A stretch of DNA of 48,958 nucleotides from Cedecea neteri NBRC 105707 = ATCC 33855 (GTDB lineage: Bacteria; Pseudomonadota; Gammaproteobacteria; Enterobacterales; Enterobacteriaceae): the NCBI RefSeq assembly GCF_001571265.1, contig NZ_BCTL01000047.1, positions 1-48,958 of the forward strand. Reading direction: 5' to 3'. Every line of letters starts with the position of its first letter. Position 1 is the first letter of the stretch. A program made the translations under genes and the position numbers. This document shows positions 1 to 5,962 of this stretch, piece after piece. The notes beneath the pieces were generated by a model that was not told the DNA's origin, did not search any database, and saw nothing but the letters and a program-made list of their open reading frames with translations.

Positions 1-1
1 A

Positions 2-193
2 TTAGCTTTGAAAATTCCTAAATCACGCATTCTTACAGAAACCGACGGTCCATTTGGTAAGTTTCGTAATGATCCACTAATGCCATGGGATAGTGAGATT
101 GCTGAGGCCCAGTTAGCCACATTATGGGGTATGAGCCCGATGGATGTTAGAGCCCAGCTTATTGATAATTTTAGAACATTGTGTAGTCATTAA
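2..193 (+). CDS. C-terminal end of a TatD-family nuclease, possibly QatD (cut by window edge)
   Basis: The frame is open from the first complete codon to a stop at 191-193, so this is the last 63 or so residues of a longer protein. It begins with the I-L-T-E-T-D-G-P-F motif, the conserved E-T-D block of TatD-type metal-dependent DNases in which the Asp is a metal ligand. It continues with the usual tail (N-x-P-L-M-P-W, A-x-L-W-G-M, R-x-Q-L-I-D-N-F). The family assignment is fairly firm. The E-T-D-G-P form and the place in an integrated island fit QatD, the TatD-like member of the QatABCD anti-phage system, but QatA, QatB and QatC would be upstream and are not visible. The ATG at 8-10 of some gene models would not be the true start; position 8 is in fact TTG inside the gene. 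Confidence 0.7.
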   Translation, partial: LALKIPKSRILTETDGPFGKFRNDPLMPWDSEIAEAQLATLWGMSPMDVRAQLIDNFRTLCSH

Positions 194-320
194 ATATTCA
201 GATAAAATAATTAATCGCTACCAAATTTTATTTGTTAAGCACTCTTGAGAAAGTTAGTAAATATGTTCTGGCTGAGCCTTCCCGCGTAGAGAAGGCCACA
301 GTCAAGTTGTATGGAACAAC

Positions 321-1019
321 CTACTCCGTCGTTACCACAGCCTGCTTTAAAAGGCTCGTGCCAAAGTTACGGTAGCCGTCGTGGACATCTTTTGTATTTT
401 CTTTAGCCAGATAAGCCAAACGTAACAGGAAGTCCTCATAAACAGCGGAGCGAGTTAGAGCATCGCCTCTGTTTAATTTAAAGGACTGATTCTTTGGGAA
501 ATGTGCTAAGGTCGCTTGATAAGGATAATTAAGGCCTACGGCGCTACACCAAGCCTTCTGAATCCTCGTAGCCATATTATCTGCATTTCGGTTAGTATAA
601 TTTCCAAGATATCCATAAACGTTCCGGTTGAATAACAGCATCAAGTGATAGTGGGGATGTTCGCTTGTATCACGCTCTCTGGCCCAGACATAAGCTGGTA
701 ACGTAGGTTTCCCATGTCTGCCTGAACGTCTGTGATCCTCTCGTAGCTGGCTTTTCAGCGACTCAATGCAACGGGTTATTGCCTGCGGATCTACCCGCTG
801 ATAACAAACAAGTGAATCAGGATCATCCGATACGCGATCCTCAGCAAACCTTAGGTCTGCACGGCAGGCAAATATACGATTATGGTGCTCAAAAGAGTTA
901 TATACTACAGTAAGAGATTTACGGAGAATGTAACGCTCCATTGGTGAATGGTATTTCTTCTCTGCTTTTTTTAATAGTAGTTCAAATTCATTCTCGGTTA
1001 ATTCATAAGATGATTTCAT
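321..1019 (-). CDS. YfjJ/YagK (inovirus Gp2-like) protein with HUH and YxxK motifs
   Basis: A 232-residue protein that resembles the YagK/YfjJ C-terminal family found in CP4-type islands and called inovirus Gp2-like. Residues 121-125 read H-P-H-Y-H, inside a hydrophobic strand (Y-H-L-M-L-L-F), which has the form of the HUH metal-binding motif of rolling-circle initiators and relaxases. Residues 203-206 read Y-L-A-K, a match to the YxxK catalytic motif of single-tyrosine HUH enzymes, in the expected order and spacing. Family membership comes from overall resemblance; the nuclease role is my inference from the two motifs. It is transcribed in the same direction as the resolvase-like gene upstream, with a 9-bp hairpin just before its start. 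The Shine-Dalgarno sequence is weak. It may be the replication or excision protein of the element, or a remnant of one. Confidence 0.7.
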   Translation of the reverse strand: MKSSYELTENEFELLLKKAEKKYHSPMERYILRKSLTVVYNSFEHHNRIFACRADLRFAEDRVSDDPDSLVCYQRVDPQAITRCIESLKSQLREDHRRSGRHGKPTLPAYVWARERDTSEHPHYHLMLLFNRNVYGYLGNYTNRNADNMATRIQKAWCSAVGLNYPYQATLAHFPKNQSFKLNRGDALTRSAVYEDFLLRLAYLAKENTKDVHDGYRNFGTSLLKQAVVTTE

Positions 1020-1053
1020 AATATACCATTAACTGTATCTTTGTTATCAGGCA

Positions 1054-1077
1054 ATGTGTGGCTATTGCGCCACACAT
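1054..1077. repeat. Perfect 9-bp inverted repeat upstream of the HUH-motif gene
   Basis: ATGTGTGGC (1054-1062) and GCCACACAT (1069-1077) form a perfect stem with a six-base loop. It sits 35 bases before the start of the gene at 321-1019. No T-tract follows on either strand, so it is not an ordinary terminator. The surrounding 295-base gap (1020-1314) is AT-rich and shows no gene. The hairpin may be an initiator-binding or nicking site, or an mRNA structure controlling the downstream gene. Confidence 0.55.
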
Positions 1078-1314
1078 ATGAGATGATGTATCGGGATTCA
1101 GTATGCCTTACTAAATATATATTACATATACCAAGCATAATGAGTTGGATTCCGTGAGTTGATAATGTAGACGGAAGGCTCGATATATCTCGCTTTAAAG
1201 TTGCATTTAACTCATTAATAATGAATTAAATTACTCTGAAGTTATCATAATTATTGGTGGCTTATAACGCATATTAGATAATAACGATTGCAAGTTTTAC
1301 CTAGGCGTTGAATA

Positions 1315-1878
1315 TTAACCGATAATTCCGCTATTCCAATTGCGTTTAACTGTCGATATGCTAACTTTCAATAATTTGGCAGTTTGTGATTGAGTAAGCC
1401 CTCGGCGTTTAGCCAACTCGATGCGTTCACGATGTTGGCTTCCTTCTCTCCTCCCTAATGGTTTAATGATATTTCTTGTCTTCAAAGAAGCTAGACTCAT
1501 CCTTCTGCATTCATTTTGAATTTTAGTAAGTAATAACGTGAAAATGTATCCATCAGCTGTTGGCGTTAGCTTCTTTTGAGCAAAGTAGCAGTGAATGCGT
1601 ATGGATTTATTGGCACAACGTATTATGTTCTCCTGAATCATTTCTGCGCTATTTCCCAAACTGTTAAGATCAAGTATAACTAGGTCATCCCCTTTACTCA
1701 TGTCTCGATTGATCAGTTGCTTTAGAACATTTGGGGTATCTGAGGATAGCTGCCTGTCGATAATTGTCTTTCCTGAACTTATCAACAAAGCTTTGCGGAT
1801 TTTCAGCACCTCAGCGTTGCTTTCTAATCCCTCTGCTTCTTTAGCATCAGTGCATTTATGATATAAAAAACAGGTCAT
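1315..1878 (-). CDS. Serine-recombinase-like protein lacking the catalytic residues, with C-terminal HTH
   Basis: A 187-residue protein with the layout of a resolvase/invertase: N-terminal fold residues 1-125, connecting helix, and a helix-turn-helix at about 155-182 (G-L-T-Q-S-Q-T-A-K-L-L, then S-I-S-T-V-K-R-N-W) like the Hin/Tn3-resolvase DNA-binding tail. The catalytic positions are changed. Where the family has Y-x-R-V-S-T, this has Y-H-K-C-T-D (residues 6-11), so Arg8 becomes Lys and the nucleophile Ser10 becomes Thr. Where the family has L-D-R-L-G-R, this has L-N-S-L-G-N (residues 71-76), so both arginines are lost. The frame is intact and a good GGAG ribosome-binding site precedes the ATG, so the gene looks maintained rather than decayed. 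A DNA-binding or structural role is my inference; strand exchange looks unlikely. Confidence 0.7.
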   Translation of the reverse strand: MTCFLYHKCTDAKEAEGLESNAEVLKIRKALLISSGKTIIDRQLSSDTPNVLKQLINRDMSKGDDLVILDLNSLGNSAEMIQENIIRCANKSIRIHCYFAQKKLTPTADGYIFTLLLTKIQNECRRMSLASLKTRNIIKPLGRREGSQHRERIELAKRRGLTQSQTAKLLKVSISTVKRNWNSGIIG

Positions 1879-2028
1879 GCTGCATAACTCCAGTGTCAGT
1901 TATTAATTATTGCTACCTTTTCAAGACGGAAAACTATTCTTTCAACGTTAAACCACACTTAAACTACTCCTCTGTATAACATCACTGACCCAGCATGTAG
2001 GCTGTTTACAAATAATGCTTTATGTTAT

Positions 2029-2496
2029 TTAGTTATTAAATGGATTGATTATAACAACTTCTCCTTCTGGTTTAGTCATTAATGAAACATCTCTTTTTCT
2101 AATCACAGGTATCATCACTGCTTTGTTATTTAAGTAGCAGATCGGAATCCAACAAATATGTGGAAAAGAAGTATTAACTCCATGATTATCCAGAACGGTA
2201 TCCATCCTGTATGAAATCAATTCAATCACAGGGAGCAAGATGGCTTTTTTAATATCAAAAAAAACATCGTCATGAGCTGTTTTTCTTAGGAGTAGAATTT
2301 TTCCAATGCCGGCTGCTAGCCTCCTTGCGTTATTTACTTTTCTATCTGTATAAATGTAAATTGCATTATTGATGTCTATAGTGTTAATTAAGTCTTCAAG
2401 CTTGTTTTTTATTTCTTTCTTTTCAAGTTTACTCATGTCGTTGTTTTTAACGTTATGTTTAAATTCCATTGCATCAAGGGTGTGTTGAGGTATCAA
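2029..2496 (-). CDS. Unknown 155-residue protein, second gene of a two-gene unit
   Basis: I do not recognise this protein. It starts best at TTG (2494-2496), because AAGGAAA stands just upstream, whereas the later in-frame ATGs have no ribosome-binding site. The N-terminal 50 residues are charged and helical in character (a run of Lys and Glu). The middle has an R-R-L-A-A-G-I-G-K-I-L-L-L-R-K segment and the C-terminal part looks beta-rich, ending V-V-I-I-N-P-F-N-N. No signal peptide or clear membrane segment. It starts 32 bases after the stop of the small ribbon-helix-helix-like gene at 2529-2717 and is probably co-transcribed with it, an arrangement reminiscent of antitoxin-toxin pairs. The gap after it (1879-2028) shows no gene. 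Confidence 0.6.
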   Translation of the reverse strand: MIPQHTLDAMEFKHNVKNNDMSKLEKKEIKNKLEDLINTIDINNAIYIYTDRKVNNARRLAAGIGKILLLRKTAHDDVFFDIKKAILLPVIELISYRMDTVLDNHGVNTSFPHICWIPICYLNNKAVMIPVIRKRDVSLMTKPEGEVVIINPFNN

Positions 2497-2528
2497 AATT
2501 TCCTTTTTCCAAACTTCCTCGTAAAACT

Positions 2529-2717
2529 CTATGTCATCTTTTTTTTGGAGGGGTTATCCTTAATCATCGGGATTCGCTTTGCTGCATGTGATAGGGAGGC
2601 TCTATATAACTCATCTGATAAAAGTGAAGATAAAGACTGTCCCGAAGCCTTGCTTACATTTTTATAATAATCAATAGTCGATATGTAATTGGTTGAAAAA
2701 GTAACTCTCATTGGCAT
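2529..2717 (-). CDS. Small ribbon-helix-helix-like protein (62 residues)
   Basis: An ATG preceded by AGGAATTAATC (a good ribbon of Shine-Dalgarno bases at normal spacing) opens a 62-residue frame. The protein starts M-P-M-R-V-T-F-S-T, a short strand, followed by two probable helices (Y-I-S-T-I-D-Y-Y-K-N-V-S-K, then Q-S-L-S-S-L-L-S-D-E-L) and a basic tail ending K-K-K-M-T. That order of a strand and two helices with a basic charge fits a ribbon-helix-helix DNA-binding protein, as in many antitoxins and plasmid repressors, but the match is by pattern only. It is followed closely by the unknown gene at 2029-2496. The AT-rich gap 2718-2900 upstream would hold its promoter. Confidence 0.55.
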   Translation of the reverse strand: MPMRVTFSTNYISTIDYYKNVSKASGQSLSSLLSDELYRASLSHAAKRIPMIKDNPSKKKMT

Positions 2718-2900
2718 GATTAATTCCTATTTAAGTGGCGATTTTGCAAATGTTTTTTAAATATATTTTTTAATTGCTGCATTCTGTTTATAATGCATGA
2801 GTGTATTTTTGGATGAAAATATCACTGTTAATTTTTATTTTGGTTAATGATCTGTGTGCGTTGATTATGGCTAATTAATGTTGTTATTTGTGTTGGATGA

Positions 2901-3113
2901 TCAACAAGAAACTGGTTCTCGAAGTAAAATCCATTCATCAATTTCTGATTCAAGCCAGCCAATAGATTGTTTACCAAGACGGCGGCGCTTTGGAAATGTA
3001 GCATCGTAACGTGGAGATTTTGGGTTGATCCAATCGTAGATGGTTGATCGACCTACGCCAATTTTTTTCATTACAGATGCAATCCGTATCATTTTTGCAT
3101 TGGATGTGTTCAT
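2901..3113 (-). CDS. AlpA-family phage/island transcriptional regulator
   Basis: A 70-residue MerR-like winged-helix protein of the AlpA type. It shows the characteristic M-I-R-I-A-S-V-M-K-K-I-G-V-G-R-S-T-I-Y-D-W helix-turn-helix at residues 8-28, followed by the F-P-K-R-R-x-L-G basic turn and W-L-E-S-E-I-D-E-W-I helix at 50-63. In CP4-57, AlpA activates the integrase gene and excision of the island from ssrA; the same role is likely here because the integrase is the neighbour of the same type. Divergent from the gene at 3255, with which it shares the 141-base AT-rich gap 3114-3254, the probable control region. Confidence 0.9.
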   Translation of the reverse strand: MNTSNAKMIRIASVMKKIGVGRSTIYDWINPKSPRYDATFPKRRRLGKQSIGWLESEIDEWILLREPVSC

Positions 3114-3254
3114 TAACGTTTCTCTTGGGTTGTGTGCTTTGGGATGAAACGAAGATAGCTTCTCTGCGTTCTGAAAAAAATTAACTTGCCAAAAAGTTTT
3201 TTTTTACAATACTGATTATTTGATAATCTATTGAAAATAAAGGATTAAGTAAGA

Positions 3255-3998
3255 ATGTTAAAAATTTTTTGTAGTGAGTTTGAATTTCAGAGCGAGGACT
3301 TGCAGAAGCTCCTTGAGTCTTCAGAGTGGCCGTTTAAGAATGCCTTAATTGAGGGGTTAGCATTCCTTGAGAAGGATAACGATGAGGTAAGAGATGAGGT
3401 CTTACAACATAGATCTCGCTACATTGAGCATGATGTATGCTGGCAGAAACTAGAGCTGAAATGGACCTGTGTACCTATGATGAACTCGGCTTTAGGGTTA
3501 AAACAGTTCTTTAAAGATGCCCTGTTTGCTGCGGGTTTGTTTCAGCGCTGGGGAAGAGAAATATGGGGTGCAGATCCAGTAATGGCTGTTGAGTCATTTC
3601 TACATGCAAATCGAATATTAAATGAATGCCGAGGGAGTGTGAACTTTAACCAGCTGATTGATGATGAAAAAATCATTAGTGAGGGGAGGCGGCAATCAGC
3701 CAGGAAAGGAGGGGAGGCAAAAGCTGAGCACTACATTCCAGTTAAGAAGGAGGTCATTAGGCTGCTCCTAAAAAATGTTCCTTCTGATGGTGGATGGCAA
3801 AAAAGAATTGTCGCAGCTCGAGCCATCGAGCAGGAATTGATGAAATTTGTGACGGAAATGAAACACCAAAATTCAGGATTGGATCTCAATGTAGACGAGC
3901 TTATTCAAACTGTAGTTCGCTGGGGGCGCGAGGATAGTGAAGTTAGGGCAGCATACGAAGCCACTGTTAGAGTAAAAGTTGGAAAAAAATTAGCGTAA
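3255..3998 (+). CDS. Unknown 247-residue island protein
   Basis: I do not recognise a named family. The ATG at 3255 follows AAAGGATTAAGTAAGA, a usable ribosome-binding site. The protein is acidic in its first 70 residues (E-F-E-F-Q-S-E-D-L, then D-N-D-E-V-R-D-E), has no signal peptide or membrane segment, and carries a basic helix around residues 143-158 (E-G-R-R-Q-S-A-R-K-G-G-E-A-K-A-E) that could bind nucleic acid. It is divergent from alpA and convergent with the integrase, and its stop codon lies inside the inverted repeat that ends both genes. Position suggests an accessory island function rather than a core integration protein. Confidence 0.65.
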   Translation: MLKIFCSEFEFQSEDLQKLLESSEWPFKNALIEGLAFLEKDNDEVRDEVLQHRSRYIEHDVCWQKLELKWTCVPMMNSALGLKQFFKDALFAAGLFQRWGREIWGADPVMAVESFLHANRILNECRGSVNFNQLIDDEKIISEGRRQSARKGGEAKAEHYIPVKKEVIRLLLKNVPSDGGWQKRIVAARAIEQELMKFVTEMKHQNSGLDLNVDELIQTVVRWGREDSEVRAAYEATVRVKVGKKLA

Positions 3999-4011
3999 AT
4001 TTTACGCTAAT
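3984..4011 (-). terminator. Integrase terminator overlapping the convergent gene's stop codon
   Basis: TTAGCGTAAA (3990-3999) and TTTACGCTAA (4001-4010) form a 10-bp inverted repeat; on the minus strand it is followed by a run of seven T (A-run 3983-3989 on the plus strand). It lies 26 bases after the integrase stop. The TAA of the plus-strand gene (3996-3998) is within the stem. The central base leaves almost no loop, so the folded hairpin must open a few pairs. Confidence 0.7.
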
Positions 4012-4036
4012 TTGGGATTGGATGTGTTAGATTTTT

Positions 4037-5278
4037 TTATCCAACAAGTCTAAAAGCTGCTGATTTCAAAGTGGTTATAGTTCCTTTGTCGGCTGAATTA
4101 ACAAAATTTGCCCACCACTGCATCATCGGGCGTCGTTGCTCAAGGTAATCGCTGCGGTTATAGGCTCGACGCACCTCATTTTTGTCCACATGAGCAAGTG
4201 CTGCCTCAATAACATCAGGAGGGAAACCTTGCTCATTGAGTGCGGTGCTGGCAATTGATCGCAATCCATGTGATACAAGGATACCGCCAAATCCCGCTCT
4301 TTTAAGCGAAGCATTTACCGTTTGGCTATTCATTGACTGAGTGGGCTTCAAACGACTTGGAAAAATGAATTCTCGATTGCCACTTATCGGTTTCATCATC
4401 TCTAAAACAGCAATTGCTTCATCTGACAGTGGGACGGTATGGTCACGGTTCATTTTCATCCGTGACGCAGGGATTTTCCACTCTCGCGCTTCCATGTCTA
4501 CCTCTTCCCAACGGGCTTCAGCCGCTTCGGCAGGGCGGGTTATGGTGAGCAGTTGCCACATGAACAGACACCTTGTTGGAAGGCTAATGCTGGCGGTGCG
4601 CATCGTCTGCATCAGCTGAGGTAACTGATCTGGTCGAATGCTGGGCATGTTCTTTTTCTGAGGCTTCTCGAACGCTTTGCCAATGTTGATGCTGGGTACA
4701 GCATCTATTAGGCCCGTATTCTGGGCAAAAATCATGACTTCATTGATACGCTGACATAGGCGGCGGACGGTTTCCAGTGCCCCTCTTGCCTGAACTGGTT
4801 GAACTGCCTTAACCAGAGTATGAGCTTTTATATCTGTAACACTGACATCTCCAATTACCGGGAAAATATCCCTCTCAAGAGAGCGCCAGATATCTTTCGC
4901 ATAGTCTTCTGTCACGCTGTTCTTTTTCACACCTAACCAACGTTCTGCAACCATCATGAAGGTATTCGTTTTAGCTTCTAGGGAATTTCGTACTTTTTCC
5001 TCTTGGTGCTCTTGAGGATCAATATCCTTGGCTAGTAATGCCCGTGACTCAGCCCTGAGCTTACGAGCATCAGAAAGTGTGACTGACGGATAGGAGCCAA
5101 AGCTCTGTTTTGTCCGTTGTTTGGTAAAAGGGCGGTAATAGCGAAACTGCCAAAGTTTGCTGCCGCTGTGCTTAACCAATAACGTAAGGCCATCACCATC
5201 GTAAAGAAGGTAATCGGCATCTTTGGATTTAGCTGCTTTGATTTCGGTATCGGTTAGAGGCTTGGTTTTTCTTGCCAT
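4037..5278 (-). CDS. intA: P4/CP4-57-type tyrosine site-specific integrase
   Basis: A 413-residue integrase that inserts and, with an excisionase, excises the island at ssrA. The start M-A-R-K-T-K-P-L-T-D at 5278 is the family start; an upstream in-frame codon at 5314 would add 12 unsupported residues. The N-terminal arm-binding domain (residues 1-90; D-G-D-G-L-T-L-L-V, W-Q-F-R-Y, S-F-G-S-Y-P-x-V-T-L-x-D-A-R) is typical of P4 integrases. The catalytic domain shows R-P-A-E-A-A-E-A-R-W (first Arg), H-G-L-R-S-I-A-S-T (His-x-x-Arg) and A-L-A-H-V-D followed by A-Y-N-R-S-D-Y, with the nucleophilic Tyr in the usual place. All catalytic residues are present, so it is probably active. It reads away from ssrA, as intA does in E. 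coli CP4-57; the symbol is given by analogy. Confidence 0.95.
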   Translation of the reverse strand: MARKTKPLTDTEIKAAKSKDADYLLYDGDGLTLLVKHSGSKLWQFRYYRPFTKQRTKQSFGSYPSVTLSDARKLRAESRALLAKDIDPQEHQEEKVRNSLEAKTNTFMMVAERWLGVKKNSVTEDYAKDIWRSLERDIFPVIGDVSVTDIKAHTLVKAVQPVQARGALETVRRLCQRINEVMIFAQNTGLIDAVPSINIGKAFEKPQKKNMPSIRPDQLPQLMQTMRTASISLPTRCLFMWQLLTITRPAEAAEARWEEVDMEAREWKIPASRMKMNRDHTVPLSDEAIAVLEMMKPISGNREFIFPSRLKPTQSMNSQTVNASLKRAGFGGILVSHGLRSIASTALNEQGFPPDVIEAALAHVDKNEVRRAYNRSDYLEQRRPMMQWWANFVNSADKGTITTLKSAAFRLVG

Positions 5279-5402
5279 TATTAGCTTCCACTCTTTTGGG
5301 CCCAACAAAGACAATAGATAGTTTTGTTGGGCCTATCAATGGGCCTAAAAGGTTCGGATTTAATTAGTTGGCATCAGACTTCGCGGGACAAATTGAGGGC
5401 AC

Positions 5403-5434
5403 AAAAAAGCCCGCAAGGCTTGCGCCGTGCGGGC
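5403..5434 (-). terminator. Rho-independent terminator downstream of ssrA
   Basis: On the minus strand GCCCGCA pairs with TGCGGGC around a 12-base loop that contains a further GGC/GCC pairing, followed by TTTTTT. It lies about 50 bases beyond the mature tmRNA 3' end and would end the ssrA precursor. It is between ssrA and the integrase, so either the attachment core lies further left or the island supplies this terminator again after integration; one junction cannot decide this. Confidence 0.85.
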
Positions 5435-5481
5435 TCTTAGGACTTCATCGGATGACTCTGGTAATCACCGATGGAGAATTT

Positions 5482-5845
5482 TGGTGGAGCTGGCGGGAGT
5501 TGAACCCGCGTCCGAAATTTCTACGTCCTCGGTACTACATGCTTAGTCAGTCTTTACATTCGCCGGGCAACTGCGGACAGACACGCCATTACCAAACTAT
5601 CCTGATTAGTTTTAATGCTTCAACCCCAGGCAAGGCATCCACACGATCTCTTTTGGGTTTGACCTCTCTTTGATCCCCGTCTTAAGAGCGGAAGCTAGGG
5701 AGAGAGGGCTCAGAGCAGGTTATTAAGCTGCTAAAGCGTAGTTTTCGTCGTTTGCGACTATTTTTTTGCGGCTTTTTACGAGGCCAACCGCCCCTCGGCA
5801 TGCACCTTGGGTTTCGCAAATCCCGTCGAATCCAGAATCAGCCCC
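5482..5845 (-). ncRNA. ssrA: tmRNA (transfer-messenger RNA)
   Basis: The 5' end GGGGCUGAUUCUGG (complement of 5832-5845) and the 3' end with T-arm G-G-U-U-C-A-A-C-U-C-C and terminal CCA (complement of 5482-5510) form the tRNA-like half. Length is 364 nt, one more than E. coli. The mRNA-like part encodes the tag ANDENYALAA followed by two stop codons. With SmpB it frees ribosomes stalled on mRNAs without stop codons and marks their products for proteolysis. Its 3' end is the integration target of the neighbouring island. smpB, normally the neighbour, is 18.3 kb away because the adhesin operon lies between. Confidence 0.98.
5723..5755 (-). other. tmRNA tag-peptide reading frame (ANDENYALAA)
   Basis: The resume codon is GCA (complement of 5753-5755), followed by codons for N-D-E-N-Y-A-L-A-A and TAA at 5723-5725, with a second TAA immediately after. 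The tag is identical to that of E. coli, ending in the L-A-A degron that ClpXP and ClpAP recognise. Confidence 0.97.
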
Positions 5846-5859
5846 AATGTGTACCGGCG

Positions 5860-5865
5860 AGTATA
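5860..5865 (-). promoter_or_regulatory. Probable ssrA -10 element
   Basis: TATACT on the minus strand, 15 bases before the mature 5' end of tmRNA, is close to the sigma-70 -10 consensus. I see no convincing -35 hexamer at 17 bases (GGTCAC or nearby). The distance allows a short 5' leader to be trimmed by RNase P, as in E. coli. Confidence 0.5.
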
Positions 5866-5896
5866 ACAGATTTATTACGCGCGTGACCAGCCGTCT

Positions 5897-5952
5897 AAAG
5901 AGAAATCCCGCCAGGTGCCAGGCGTACAAAATTCCTTCAGCACCAGCGGGAT
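5897..5952 (-). terminator. Probable terminator of the adhesin/type I secretion operon
   Basis: On the minus strand ATCCCGCTGGTGC pairs with GCACCTGGCGGGAT (one-base bulge) around a loop of about 20 bases, followed by TTCTCTTT. It begins 11 bases after the stop of the HlyD-type gene and lies just upstream of the ssrA promoter, so it would insulate tmRNA from operon transcription. The long loop and interrupted T-tract lower the confidence. Confidence 0.55.
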
Positions 5953-5962
5953 AGATGGTCAA

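Larger units (their letters stand above)
1..5481. mobile_element. Right end of an ssrA-integrated P4/CP4-57-like genomic island (incomplete)
   Basis: The integrase gene lies about 200 bases from the 3' end of ssrA and reads away from it, the arrangement of CP4-57-type islands that use the tmRNA 3' end as attachment site. The segment carries integrase, AlpA-like regulator, YfjJ/Gp2-type protein, a resolvase-like protein and several short unknown genes, and is visibly more AT-rich than the flanking core. I found no second copy of the ssrA 3' end (the CCA-proximal T-arm sequence) in the window, so the other attachment site lies to the left. The exact att core cannot be fixed with only one junction visible; the right border given here is simply the base before ssrA. 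Confidence 0.85.

Noticed and set aside
276-296. Six-base-pair hairpin (GCCTTC/GAAGGC) after the Gp2-like gene as its terminator
   Set aside because: Short stem, nine-base loop and no T-tract on the minus strand.
1-5400. A second copy of the ssrA 3' end as the other attachment site
   Set aside because: I searched by eye for the T-arm/CCA sequence and found none, so the island continues past the left edge.
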